Shown here: positions 23,033 to 33,709 of the stretch, in pieces | How the letters are laid out: every line of letters begins with the position of its first letter | Position numbering within the stretch: the stretch's first letter is position 1 | DNA from: Mrakia gelida | Lineage: Eukaryota; Basidiomycota; Tremellomycetes; Cystofilobasidiales; Mrakiaceae | Length of the DNA: 64,000 bases | Direction of reading: 5' to 3' | NCBI GenBank assembly: GCA_024345305.1 | Contig: BRON01000006.1 | Span: forward strand, 1,674,001-1,738,000 | The notes under the pieces: model-generated | The model's input: only the letters and a program-made list of their open reading frames with translations | What the model was told of the DNA's origin: nothing | Database searches by the model: none | Translations under genes and position numbers: made by a program

Positions 23033-26000
23033 TCACTTCCCACCCCTCCCTTTCCCCTTCCCTTTCCCCTTCCCCCTCCCCTTCCCACCCTTCTCCTCCT
23101 CCTTCTTCGGAACCTTCCTCCTCCTCATCTTCCTCCCTCCCTCCCCTCCCTCCCTCTCACCACCACCCATCTCCCCATCCTCATCGTCACTCCCCCCACT
23201 CAAATCCCAATCCCCCTCCTCCCCATCCTCCCCTCCCAACCCACCACCACCACCCACCACCTTCGCATCCATCTCAGCACACTGCTTCCTCGCAGCCTTG
23301 ACCATCTCCTCCCCAGCCCTATCCTCAATCCCCTCCCCCCTCCCACCTTTCCTCCTCCGTCGCCATCCCGCCTCGAGCGACTCTAAGCGACGGGAGTATT
23401 CTGGCCTCACCCACCAGAAAGGATCGGTAGGTTCTTCTGCGAGGAAGAGGTCCAGAGCGGTTTTGTAGGTTGAGATTTCGTGGGAGGCGTGGGTGAGTTG
23501 GGTGGGTGTGGGCGAGGAGGAGGGAGGGAAGTGGGAGAGGAGGGAAGGGTATTGGATTTCGGGGTTGTAGGTTGGGGAGAGGATTTGGGAGTTGGAGTCG
23601 GTGAGGTCTTGGGTTGGAGGGGGAGGAGGAGGGGAGGGTGGTGCTGGTGCGTCGACGACGATGGGGAGGTTGGAGGTCGAGGCTTCGGGTTGGGAGTTGG
23701 CGGAGGGAGAGGTGGGGGAGGGTTGAGGTTCCGATTCGGGTTCGGGTTCGGGTTGAGAGGGGGCAATTGGGACTGAAGGATCGGCCTCCTCGCTGTCGAC
23801 GTCCATGGGCTGGGGATTCGACTCCTGGGGAGCGACAACGATGATCGACTCGGGTTCCTCGACCGCGACAGCAGCAGCTTCGACGAGTGGTGGGAGTGGA
23901 GCCGCATCGGGAGGAGGAGGGATAGCATCGAGTGGAGGTGGTGCCTCTTCCTGAGCGACCGCATCCGAAGAAGCCTGAGGAGGAGGAGCAGGAGGCGCGT
24001 CTCGAAGACCGTGCTCGAGAACGACGAGTTCAACGAGGACTTGTTGAAGGAGGAATCCGGCGACATACTTCTCCCTCGAGGTGTCGGAGAGCCTCTCGTA
24101 GGCTTCGTCTCCGACCGGTCGTGGTGGTCGACTCTGCATCGAGGAAAGAAAGGAGAGGTCAGCGTTCGAAAGGAACGAAGGCGAAAGCGCGTCTCGATTC
24201 GATTCGATTCGGCTCACTCACCATCGTCTCGCTCCCATCCTCCCCCACAACCTTCTCCTCCGGCCCCTGGTTCCTCAAAGCCCACCTTTGCAGTTCAGGC
24301 AGCACCGACTCCTCCACCTCCTTATCCGCCAACGACCCGTATCCAACCGCGTCCCTCGCCATGTTGAGGCGAAGTCCTCCTGCCGACGTCGCTTCTCGAT
24401 GAGCCTTAACGGCGGGAGCGTACTCTCCCTTGATGATCCTCTCGAGAGTAGGTCGACATCGAACGAGCTGCTCCCACATGCTGAGGTCCTCGAAGGGTCG
24501 AGAAGAGGAAGACTCGGTTGGTTCGGGGGTGGAGGGACGAGATCGAGCGTGGTGGAAGGTTGGGACAGGGAGGGAGGAGGGGGTAGGAGAGAGCAGGGAT
24601 TTGTAGGTTCCCCAGGGCTGCGAGCAGATAACAAGACGAAGCAGCGGATGAGGTTAGCGTTCGAACGAAGGGAAGAAGCAAAAGGAAGCGGAGAACGCAC
24701 CTGATCGTGAATCAAAGGAAGCTGATCCCTCGCGGTGATCTTGTCCTCCCTGACAGCCTTGAGGACCTTCCCGTGAACGAGCTTGCAAGGGTAGACCCAG
24801 TCTCCCCTCGGCGTCTTCTTCCCAGGTCCAGTGATCAACGCTCCCCACCAGGCATGCTCGTTGAAGACGAAGACGCGAGACTTCTCCTTGTCGTCGGGCG
24901 AGAACTTGGGTCCGTCGGGTCTGCAACAAATGACGACGAGGAGAAGGAAACCAGAGAGAGTAGAAGAGAGTCAGCACAAGTCTCGAGATGACGAGAAGGA
25001 AAGGAAAGAAGGAAGAATGGAGGGAACTCACTCATCGTCCGAAAGCTCCCCACCTCCTCTCTTCGCAAGAGCAGCCTCGTTCGCCTGCTGCATGAATGAT
25101 TTCGTTCTCTCCGTAGCCCCATTCCTCTCCTTCGCAGCCATGATCTCCGCCATACTCTCCTCCTTCGCCTTGCCCTTCCTAGCAGCTCTCTTCTCCGCAT
25201 CCTCCTCGTCTGACCCAGCCGAGAGCGCGTCGTCTGAGAAGAGGTCGTCTGCTTCGATGGCGTCCATCTCCTTGTGAGCGAGTTTGAGGATCGAGTCGAA
25301 GAGAGGTTTATCGATGGAGGAGAGGGTGAGAGGAGGAGAGGCAGTGGAAGAGGAGGGTTGAGGTTGTTCGGGCGAGGGATGGGTGGGAGGGAGGGAGAAG
25401 GTGGTGAAGTTGAACTTGTAGGTTCGAGGGACACCGGTGAAGAGGTTGGTGATGTTTGAGGAGGAGAGGTTTCGGATGGTGATGGGAGATCTGAGAAGAA
25501 GAGCAGAACGTCAATCAGCTGCGAGGTTTGACGATTCGAAGGAGAAGGAAAGTTGAACGAACCCAAGCGGTTTCCCCTTCGCGTCCGTCTTCGTCTGGAA
25601 GAGTCTCACGACACACGACTCCCTGTTCAACTCCCTGTCCGAAGTCTCACGCTACCAGACCAACGAGAAAGGGTTAGCTTCCCTTCTCGTGTCGTCAACC
25701 GCGAAGAAAAAGCGTCGACTCACGAGAGCAGGCCACCAGAAACTCCCCTTCCCTCCGTCCTCCTCCTCCTCTCCCTCAGCATACACTCCCCCCTCCGCGT
25801 CCAACCTGACCCAGACAATCTTCTTCAACTCCCTCAAGCTCCACTTGGTCTCCTTCACCGTGCCCTTCGAGGTTCCCTGAGATCCACCTCCGAACGACAA
25901 AAGCGAACGAGAAGCACCGAGGGAGCTCTGGGAGGAAGGAGGAGGGATGTTGACGTTGATCCCCTTCTTCTTTGCTGGAGCAGCTTTGGAGGAGGCTTGA

Positions 26001-26839
26001 GAGGAGCTGAGTTTGGAAGAGGCGAGTTTCTTGGTTGAAGAAGAGATGTAGTCGTCCTCGGGTGCTGCTTTCCGTTTCGGCGAGCCAGGGACGGCGGCGT
26101 GTTGATGAGGAAAAGAGGGAGGGAGGGAAGGAGGGAGGTCGTCGTCCGAATCGTCGTTGTTCGATCTCGTTGAAGTTCGAGCCTTCTTCTTTGGAGCTAC
26201 AGGTTTCTTGGCTGCTTTGGCGGTTGATTTCGATGTGGATGGGGCTGATTCGGTAGTGGAGGCGTTGGAGTTTCTCTTTGATCGAGATGTTGAGGGAAGG
26301 GGAGGAGGAGGAGGTTGGTGAGGTTGGGAGCTGCCGAACGAGTCGAGGGAGAAGGCAGCTGGAGCTCTTCGAACGGGACCTGCTGGTGGGAGTGGGAGAG
26401 GGGATGGAGATGGTTGTTTTCTAGGGTTGCTCTTCCTTCTTTGGGGCATCGGACTGATGAGAACGACGAGATCCGCGTCCTTGAAGTCGAGGGAGGAAGG
26501 AGGTGACGCTTCCTTCTCCTTCTCCTCCTCCTCGTCCTCCTCCTCGTCCATCTGCTTCCCTTTCCCCTTCCCCTTGGCCTTCCTAGCTGATCCTCCATAG
26601 CTAGCTCTACCCTTCTTGACCACCTTTTGAGGAGAGTCGCTAGGTCCTGGACGACGACGACGACCCGCGACGGGGGAGGAGGGTTCGTCCGTCGCCTGAT
26701 CGTTCTCCTCTTCAGATCCAGAAGGAAGCGAGACGTCCGAGTCCTCGTCGTCCTCCTTGGCTTGTCGAGCGAGAGCAGACGCACCAGCAGCTGCTGAAGT
26801 ACGCTTCGGGCGAGAGGTGGAGGGGGTAGGTTCAACCAT
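23033..26839 (-). CDS. PWWP-like chromatin protein, hypothetical
   Basis: Six exons give 1126 aa: 25724-26839, 25563-25651, 25032-25490, 24701-24920, 24222-24617, 23033-24133. The first 330 residues are low-complexity with many Lys/Ser-rich stretches (KAKGKGKGKQ, KKKARTSTRS) and look like nuclear, DNA-binding disordered sequence. A PWWP-like core follows at about 345-405 (KKIVWVRLD, then SFWWPAL, then RESCVVRLFQTKTDAKGKPLG). A second tryptophan-pair segment lies further on (VFVFNEHAWWGALITGPGKK, then GDWVYPCKLVHGKV). The middle is alpha-helical (RCRPTLERIIKGEYAPAVK). The C-terminus is acidic and Pro/Gly-rich and ends in Gly-Lys repeats. PWWP domains read methylated histone H3 tails, so a chromatin reader is likely but inferred. 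It is divergently paired with RPT5. The stop codon lies inside a perfect GTGAGT donor, so a spliced longer C-terminus is possible. Confidence 0.62.
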
Positions 26840-27331
26840 CGAAACGGGAGTGGAGAGAGTTGAGAGGGAAGGGAAGGAAGGAGCTCTCGCGAGCTGACTC
26901 TCGAATCGACGCGACTTCGCTCGACTAAAACCTCGAGAAATCGGAGTGAGGACGTGGAACTTTTCTTGCTGGCTGAACCACTGCTCATTAACTTGTATGG
27001 AAGGACCGAGATCAGAAAAAAATCTCGTCTCGAAAGGACCCGAGCTCCCCTTCAGAGAAGGGAGAGGGAGATGGGATCTTCAGCTCATCCACCAGAGAGC
27101 TTTTCGAATATTTTCTCACACGAAAACACTCGTCGAAGGGAGAGCTTTGTACGAGAGACGCGCCTTTGACCCTCGGATCTCAAGATCTACGAAAACTCGA
27201 CTCACTTTGAGCCCGCCCTCCCTTCTTGATCAGCTTCCACCGACGAGGCTTCGAGTCGACTCGCAACGCCCATCGCCTCACCCTCCCTTCCCCATCCCCC
27301 CTCCCCCTCCCTTCTCTTTCCCTTCTCGACC
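26840..27331. other. Divergent promoter region between the PWWP-like gene and RPT5
   Basis: 492 bases separate the two start codons. The 80 bases in front of RPT5 are C/T-rich. I could not identify a known proteasome-gene control element. Confidence 0.5.
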
Positions 27332-30002
27332 ATGTCTTCGGATCCCACCTCCTCTACACCTCTCCTCTCGGATACAGAAGATGTCGCTATGACTCCAGCA
27401 GCAGGAGCCTCGACGTCGGACGAGACCCCAGCAGCCGCTGCTCCTCCTCCACCTCCCCCCGTCGAAGACTGGTCAGACATCCCTGCAGACGTCCTCAAGT
27501 CAAGTCCAGAAGAGATCAAGCTTCAGGCTAGGTTGATCGATAACGATATCAAGGTACGTTTGCAAGTCGATGCATAGAAGGCGAGAGAGGGGACAGAGCT
27601 GATCTCTCTCTCTCTCTTTGGGTTGGACTCCTCCTCCAGGTGATGAAGTCCGAGAGCATGAGGTTGCAGCACGAGAGGTCCATGGTACGTTCTTCTCGCT
27701 CCCTTCATTTGGGGCTCTATAGGAGCTCAGTCCTCTCTCCTTTTAACAGATGCTGGAGAAGATCACGGACAACAAGCAGAAGATCAAGCAGAACAAGGTC
27801 CTGCCTTACCTCGTAGGAAACGTCGTCGAGGTTCGTACTCTCCTTCCCCTTCCCTTCTCCCTCTCTCCCTCCCTTCCAAGCTCATCCATCATCTGCTTTC
27901 TTTCGCTCAGATTCTCGATATCGATGCTGAGAACGAGGACGATGGAGCTGTCGTGAACGAGGATTCGAAACGAAGTGGAAAGTCAGCAGTCATCAAGACG
28001 AGTACTCGTCAGGTCAGCTCTCTCTCCTTCTCCTTCCTCCTTCCCTCCCCTTCCCCCATCTTTCCCACCTCTCGCACCCTCCTCGTCGAACCTCGCACTC
28101 ACTTCTCTCCTTCACCCTCGCAGACCATCTTCCTTCCTCTCATCGGTCTCGTCCCATCGGAGCAGCTGAAGCCTGGAGATCTCATCGGAGTGAACAAGGA
28201 CTCGTACCTCATCCTCGACACCCTTCCAGCTGGTTCGTTGCTCGATTCCCTTCCTCCCTCCTTCGCTCGTCGCCGTCTCTCCGAGTTCAAGCTGACTCTC
28301 CGATCTCTCGTACAGAATACGACTCTCGAGTGAAGGCCATGGAGGTCGAGGAGCGACCAACAGGAACCTACACCGACATCGGAGGGTTGGACAAGCAGAT
28401 CGAGGAGCTCGTGGAAGCGATGTACGTCTCTTCCCTTCTCTACCTCTCATGGCCCTCCTTTCGAAGAGGTCGAAGCTGATCAGATCTCTCCCACGATATC
28501 TCAAACAGTGTGCTGCCGATGCAGCAGGCCGATAAGTTCAAGACGCTCGGTATCAAGCCTCCGAAGGGAGCTCTGATGTACGGTCCCCCTGGTCAGTCCC
28601 CAGTCCTCGATCCCTCGCTCCTCTTCGTGCTGGCGACGACCAAGGCAGTTGACTGACGCTGTTCTCTACCTATCAACCTACCAGGAACTGGAAAGACCCT
28701 TCTCGCTCGTGTCTGTGCCGCTCAAACCAACGCCTGCTACCTCAAGCTCGCTGGACCTTCGCTTGTTCAGGTTCGTCCCACCTCAACCCTCCTCTTCCCC
28801 TTCATCTCGCTTGCTCGCCTCGAGCGTCCTCTTCGTGTCTTGAAGATCCAAGCTGACGCTTCGCTCTTGGGTTCTTACAGATGTTCATCGGAGACGGAGC
28901 CAAGCTCGTTCGAGATGCGTTCGAGCTCGCAAAGGAGAAGGCACCCGCGATCATCTTCATCGACGAGTTGGACGCCATCGGAACCAAGCGATTCGATTCC
29001 GACAAGTCGGGAGATAGGGAGGTTCAGAGGACGATGTTGGAGTTGTTGAACCAGTTGGATGGGTTCGGTTCGGACGAGAGGATCAAGGTGAGTCCTCAAG
29101 TCTCGTTCTTGCCGCGTCCTTGCCTCGTCTTCCCCCTCCTCTGGCCTCTCGCCTCTCGCCTACCTCTCGCCTCTCCCCAGACTGAGGACACTACAAACTG
29201 ACTCATCTCCTCTCGAACCTGTCTTCTCTTCCCTCGTCTCAGGTCATCGCCGCTACCAACCGAATCGATATCCTCGACCCCGCTCTGCTTCGATCCGGTC
29301 GACTGGATCGAAAGATCGAGTTCCCCCTGCCGAAGGAGGACGCTCGAGCGAGAATCTTGGAGATTCACTCGAGGAAGATGTCCGTCGGACCTAACGTCAA
29401 CTTTGCTGAGCTCGCAGCGTCGACGGACGAGTTCAACGGTGCTCGTACGTCTTGTTCCCTATCCTCTTCACCTTTCTTCGGGAAAAGGCTTCGTTGCTGA
29501 CTTAGGAGTCTTTTTTTTGGGTGGCGTCGGGCGGCACTACAGAGCTGAAGGCCGTATGTGTCGAGGCTGGAATGATCGCGTTGAGGGAGGGAGCGACGGT
29601 GTTGGGTCACGAGCATTTCCACAGGTTCGTTTTCCTTCCTTTTCCCTTCTTTTCCCTTCACCTCCACTCTCTTGATATCAAACTGACCTCTCGCCGCCAT
29701 CCGTCTTCTTCCAGTGGTATCCTGGAAGGTTCGTCTCGTCCTCGTCTTGTCTCGTCCTCGTCTTGTCTCGTCCTCGTCTTCCTCGACCCCCTTCCTTCTC
29801 GAACACTCGAACTGACGCGTGTTTCGTCCTCTCCATCTCTTTCTCACCATCTCACAGTTCAATCCAAGAAGAAGAACGATCAATTCGTGAGTCTCCTCTC
29901 TCTCTTTCACCCTTCCCTCTTTTCTCGAAACGACCATTGTTCGAACAGAACACTGACCCTCCTTCCTTCGCGCTTTCTCTTCCCTCTCAGTACTTCGCTT
30001 AA
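27332..30002 (+). CDS. RPT5: 26S proteasome regulatory ATPase Rpt5
   Basis: AAA+ subunit of the hexameric ring that unfolds substrates and opens the 20S gate. Fourteen exons give 459 aa: 27332-27553, 27640-27684, 27750-27830, 27911-28012, 28124-28232, 28316-28421, 28509-28591, 28685-28770, 28881-29087, 29243-29444, 29543-29624, 29715-29728, 29858-29886, 29991-30002. A Pro/Ala-rich N-terminus precedes the coiled coil and OB fold. The ATPase domain has Walker A GPPGTGKT (247-254), Walker [12 protein letters not shown] with Asp306/Glu307, the second region of homology [21 protein letters not shown], and a normal C-domain (GILEVQSKKK). The protein ends in QFYFA. Typical Rpt5 ends in the HbYX motif (YYA or FYA), so the penultimate tyrosine is phenylalanine here. 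Exon 12 is 14 nt. Family assignment is certain. Confidence 0.97.
29735..29780 (+). repeat. 16-bp tandem repeat, nearly three units, in an RPT5 intron
   Basis: The unit CTCGTCCTCGTCTTGT occurs at 29735-29750 and 29751-29766, and for 14 of 16 bases at 29767-29780. It lies within the intron after the 14-nt exon. It resembles slipped C/T-rich intron sequence. Confidence 0.85.
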
Positions 30003-30331
30003 TGTGTTCCTTCCCACGCTCGCTGGAGTGTCTTGTTTACGTTCGATGGATGACGCTCTTACTAGATCTTTCTCTCTCTCTCTGTCGCCTCGTGAACGAA
30101 AGCGAACGAACGCGCTCGATGTCTCACGAACCTGCTTCTTCTTGTCCTCTTCCCTTCCCAACCTCTGATTCGCAAGACGCACTCGCTCTACACCTCAGAG
30201 CGGCACACAGAAGGCTCTTGCTTCAACTCTCCGTTGCATTGCATCTAGACCAAACGATGAGCTAAAACGCGTCTTCCCATTCCCTCCCTTTCGTCTACCC
30301 CTCCCCTCGTCGAACCGACCGTCTGTCTGGT
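30003..30331. other. Convergent 3' region between RPT5 and the carboxypeptidase
   Basis: Two genes end towards each other here, so only 3' UTRs and terminator regions are expected. Nothing else recognised. Confidence 0.55.
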
Positions 30332-33142
30332 CTACTGCTTCTTCCCAGCGATCCAGTTGTTGACCATCTGGAGCGCCTCCTTGGGCTTGTCGGTAGGGAC
30401 CTAAGTAGTTTCGCGGTCAAAACAAAAGGAGGAACGAAGGTCAGTCCAAGCTCGGAAGAGAACGCGAATTACTCGAACTCCACGCGAAGAGAGAAGAGAG
30501 ACGCACCATGTGTCCAGCTCCGTTGACGGTGAGGTCTGCAGCGAGCGAGATGATCAGTTAGCGAGCGGTGAACGAAAGGAAAAGCGAACGACTCACAAGT
30601 CAATCCCTTCGCGCTCCTCGTCTGCCCAGCTACCTTGCCATCGACATGCCAGTCTCGTAGGGGCTGGGAGCTGAACTCGTCGTGTCCGGACCATTCGAGA
30701 GCGTTCGTCCAGATGTAGTTTCCGGAAGAGTTGCAGATCCAGTCGAACTGGGTTGAGGGAAGAAAGGAGGGGAAAGATCGGAGGGATCAGTTTCGACGCG
30801 CGAGCAGACGAGAAGAGGGAGGGGAGGGGAGGGGAGGGGAGGGAAGGGGAGACAGAACGACGAACCTTTCCAATATAGGTCAAGACGTCGACTCCGTGTT
30901 CGAGAAGAGCGGCGACGTAGTACCAGGTCTGTTTGGACGTGAACGAGGGGGAGGAGTCAGGACCGGACGACGCGAGCGACGAGAACGAAGGAGGAAGGCC
31001 TTGAGAACGTACCTTCCCAAGCCCGTCAGCCGCCTGATGGAAAGCCTGTCCGACGAGAGGCGAGCACGAGGAGAACGATCCAAGGTGAGGCGAAACTCCA
31101 AGTTGTTTTCGAACGTGAGGCAGGTCGAGGTACTTGTTGATCTTTTTGGTGACGGGGTAGCAGAGGGAGTCGGAGAGCTCCTCCATGGTGCAAGGCTTGG
31201 AGACGTCGTAGGCTGAGGTATCATTCAAAGCGCGGGAGGGAGAGAATCAGAAGCCCGAAAGGGAAAGTCGAGGTGGGAAGAGAGTGAGCAGAGAAGGGAC
31301 GAACGGTTGAGCTGAGCTGCCCAGAAAGGTCCTCCGATGTGGTTGCCACAGAACTCCATAGCGTTCTGGCATCCCATGAGGTCGCTTCGATCGAGGCAGT
31401 CGGCTTTGACCATCTCTTCGCATCTGCGGAGCGAGAAGAGAAGAGAGAGAGGCGTCAGTCGATCCGACGAGGACTCGGCGAGAAGAGGAACGACGAACCG
31501 AGGGAGAGCGAGAGCCATTTGCTGGCAAGCTGTGACGGAGAGAAGAGGACCAGTTCCGCTCGAGTTGGTGCAGCTGTGTTCGTAGTATCCACGTTGCATC
31601 GAGTACTGTACGAAGCCGAACAAAGAGGGTGAGACGCGTCGAACGGACTCGAAGCGAGAAAAGATTCGAGGACGAACGGTGTCGGTGATTCCGTTTCTGT
31701 AGAGACGAAATAAAAGTTAGCGTTCTCTGTGTGACACGAGAGAAGCTAGGCTACCAATGAAAGGAGAGACCAACCCAATCATGACGGACTTGAGGTTGAT
31801 GGGAGCACTTCCGGCCGTGACGAGAGCCTTGTTTCCATCGTACACTGCAGCGGCGAAGACGGGGAGGTAACGACCACCGTACGACTCTCCAGCGAGATGA
31901 AGCTTCCTTCCCTTGAACTCCTTGAAGGTCTCGAAGAAGATGGCGATGAACGCCTGGACGTCGATGGCGGCAGCTTCAGCTCGTCCGACGATTTGGCCGT
32001 GCTCAGCGTAAGAGAATCCAACGCCGATGGGCTGAGAGAGACGTATGAACATTAAGGTCAGTAGGAGAGGCTACCTGGAACGCGAGAGATGGAAGTGCGT
32101 ACCTCGTCGAGGAAGAAGACGTTGGCCTGTAGATTGCGAGCCGAGCGTCGACGACGAAAAGGAAAAGAGCAGAAGCGTAAGTTTCACAATGTCGCGCACG
32201 ACCTCCAGATCCATCGTAGCACCGTGATCATCCAAACTCACCTTGTCGTTCCAAGCGTAAGGGTTGACCTTGGTGGTAAGGTTTCCCTCTCCCTCTCCAT
32301 CGACGACCGAGCAGGGACCTGAACGCAAGAAAGACGTCTCGAGAGTCAGCGGTCGAAAGAGACGAGACTCTCGACGCCTTCCAGGACCACAGAAAGGCAC
32401 TCACCAAGCTCCATGAAGAGTCCAAGAGAGCTCGAGCATCCAGGTCCTCCGTTGATCCCTGTTTGAAGCGATCACGACGACGAGGGAGGGAACGAACGAT
32501 CAGCCCTCAGGCGACTTCGCTTCCGGTTCTTCGGCTTCGGGTCGTGCTGAGAGAAGATCGACCTTACACATGATGACGTCGTCCTCGTCAGGCTTGCTCC
32601 TCGACTCAAAGAAGTAGAAGAAGAGGTCCTTTCCGTTCCCGACGTCGACTGATCAGAGGAACAAACGTCGAGAGGGAGGGAGCAAGATGTCAGCTCTTGA
32701 TGGTTCAAGCTCTCTCTGCTCGTTCTCGTGCTATTTCAACTCACGATATCCAGAGTAGGAGTTTACGTTGGGGTCGCACCATCCCTATATGGTGAAGAAG
32801 ACAGGGTCGAAGGAGGAAGGAGGAGGAGGAAGAGATGGAAACAAGGTCAGCCCTCGTGAGCTCGATCTTCCTTCCTTCCCTCTCTCTCGTCTCACTCACC
32901 GTCGTCTCCTTGATCCTGATGCTGTGAGAAGGGAACTCGTCGTGTTCGAGAGTAGTGAATCCATCAGGAGAGTTGATCTCTGAGAGCTTGACCTTGGAGG
33001 TCTGGGACTTCAAGACCTTTGTCGAGGAGGAGAAGGAAGTGATTGGGTGGGAGGAGACGGAGGGGTTCGCGAATCGAAGCTGGTCGGCAGCGACCAGGAG
33101 GGGAGAGATCACGGCGAGAAGGGAGGGGAGAAGAAGCTTCAT
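30332..33142 (-). CDS. Serine carboxypeptidase (family S10, carboxypeptidase Y-like)
   Basis: Secretory-pathway or vacuolar protease that removes C-terminal residues at acid pH. Fifteen exons give 510 aa: 32900-33142, 32745-32784, 32568-32648, 32405-32458, 32242-32318, 32103-32126, 31775-32031, 31678-31696, 31499-31605, 31305-31423, 31013-31212, 30866-30928, 30597-30747, 30507-30535, 30332-30400. A signal peptide occupies residues 1-19 (LLLPSLLAVISPLLVAA). The active-site triad is visible: Ser223 in GESYGG, Asp430 in FDWICN and His487 in NGAGHMVP. The substrate-binding WINGGPGCSS block and several paired cysteines are present. Exons 6 and 8 are 24 and 19 nt. There is no obvious long propeptide beyond about 80 residues. 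Whether it is vacuolar or secreted cannot be told from the sequence. Confidence 0.95.
30815..30850. repeat. (GGGGA)n tract in a carboxypeptidase intron
   Basis: About six pentamer units on the + strand, reading as a C/T tract in the minus-strand transcript near the 5' side of the intron after the WYYVAALL exon. Confidence 0.65.
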
Positions 33143-33709
33143 CGTGGAAGGATGAGGGTTGGGGGGTCGTGGTTCGAGACTGAAAGTGGAAGGAGGGGAA
33201 AGAAAGGGCAGAAGGACGACCTCGTGGTTCTTTTGAGCGGCGGAGCTTCGCTTGGAGGACTTCGGGGGTGTCCGAGAGAGGTCGCTGGACCTCTAAATTT
33301 CTCGAAAAGCGTATGTAGAGAGAAATTTCGGAAGATGCAGGGAAATCAAAAATGCACTGTGGAGTTTTTGCACTCGATGGAGCGACCCAAACCAGTCCGA
33401 CGTCGAGCTCATCCGGCAGCGGGTTTTCGTCGTCTCTGTTGTTTCTCCCCTCATCACTTCGCTGTTCTCGCGTCGACCTCCTCCGAGGCGCAAACGTCAG
33501 GTACGAATAAGTGGTTTTGTACCTAACAGAAAAACGGGAAAAAGAAAGTGTACTCAGGACGAAAAGGGTCCCTCGACGCGACGAATCGAAAGACGACTAC
33601 CCCTCCCCTCTCGTTTTCCCTCCAACACCTCGTCAACAGCACACCCACCAGTCCTTCCACTTACTCCCCAGCTCCAGCTGCTGCGCCTACTCCGCTTCCT
33701 CTCCCAAGC
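33143..33709. other. Intergenic region upstream of the carboxypeptidase gene
   Basis: This is the promoter of the carboxypeptidase and the 3' side of F-box copy B. No conserved frame or RNA gene recognised. Confidence 0.5.

Noticed and set aside
23407..24066. Second long minus-strand frame and a + strand Gly-rich frame in this stretch
   Set aside because: Both are shadows of the Pro/Ser-rich C-terminal part of the PWWP-like protein; only one frame links to the upstream exons.
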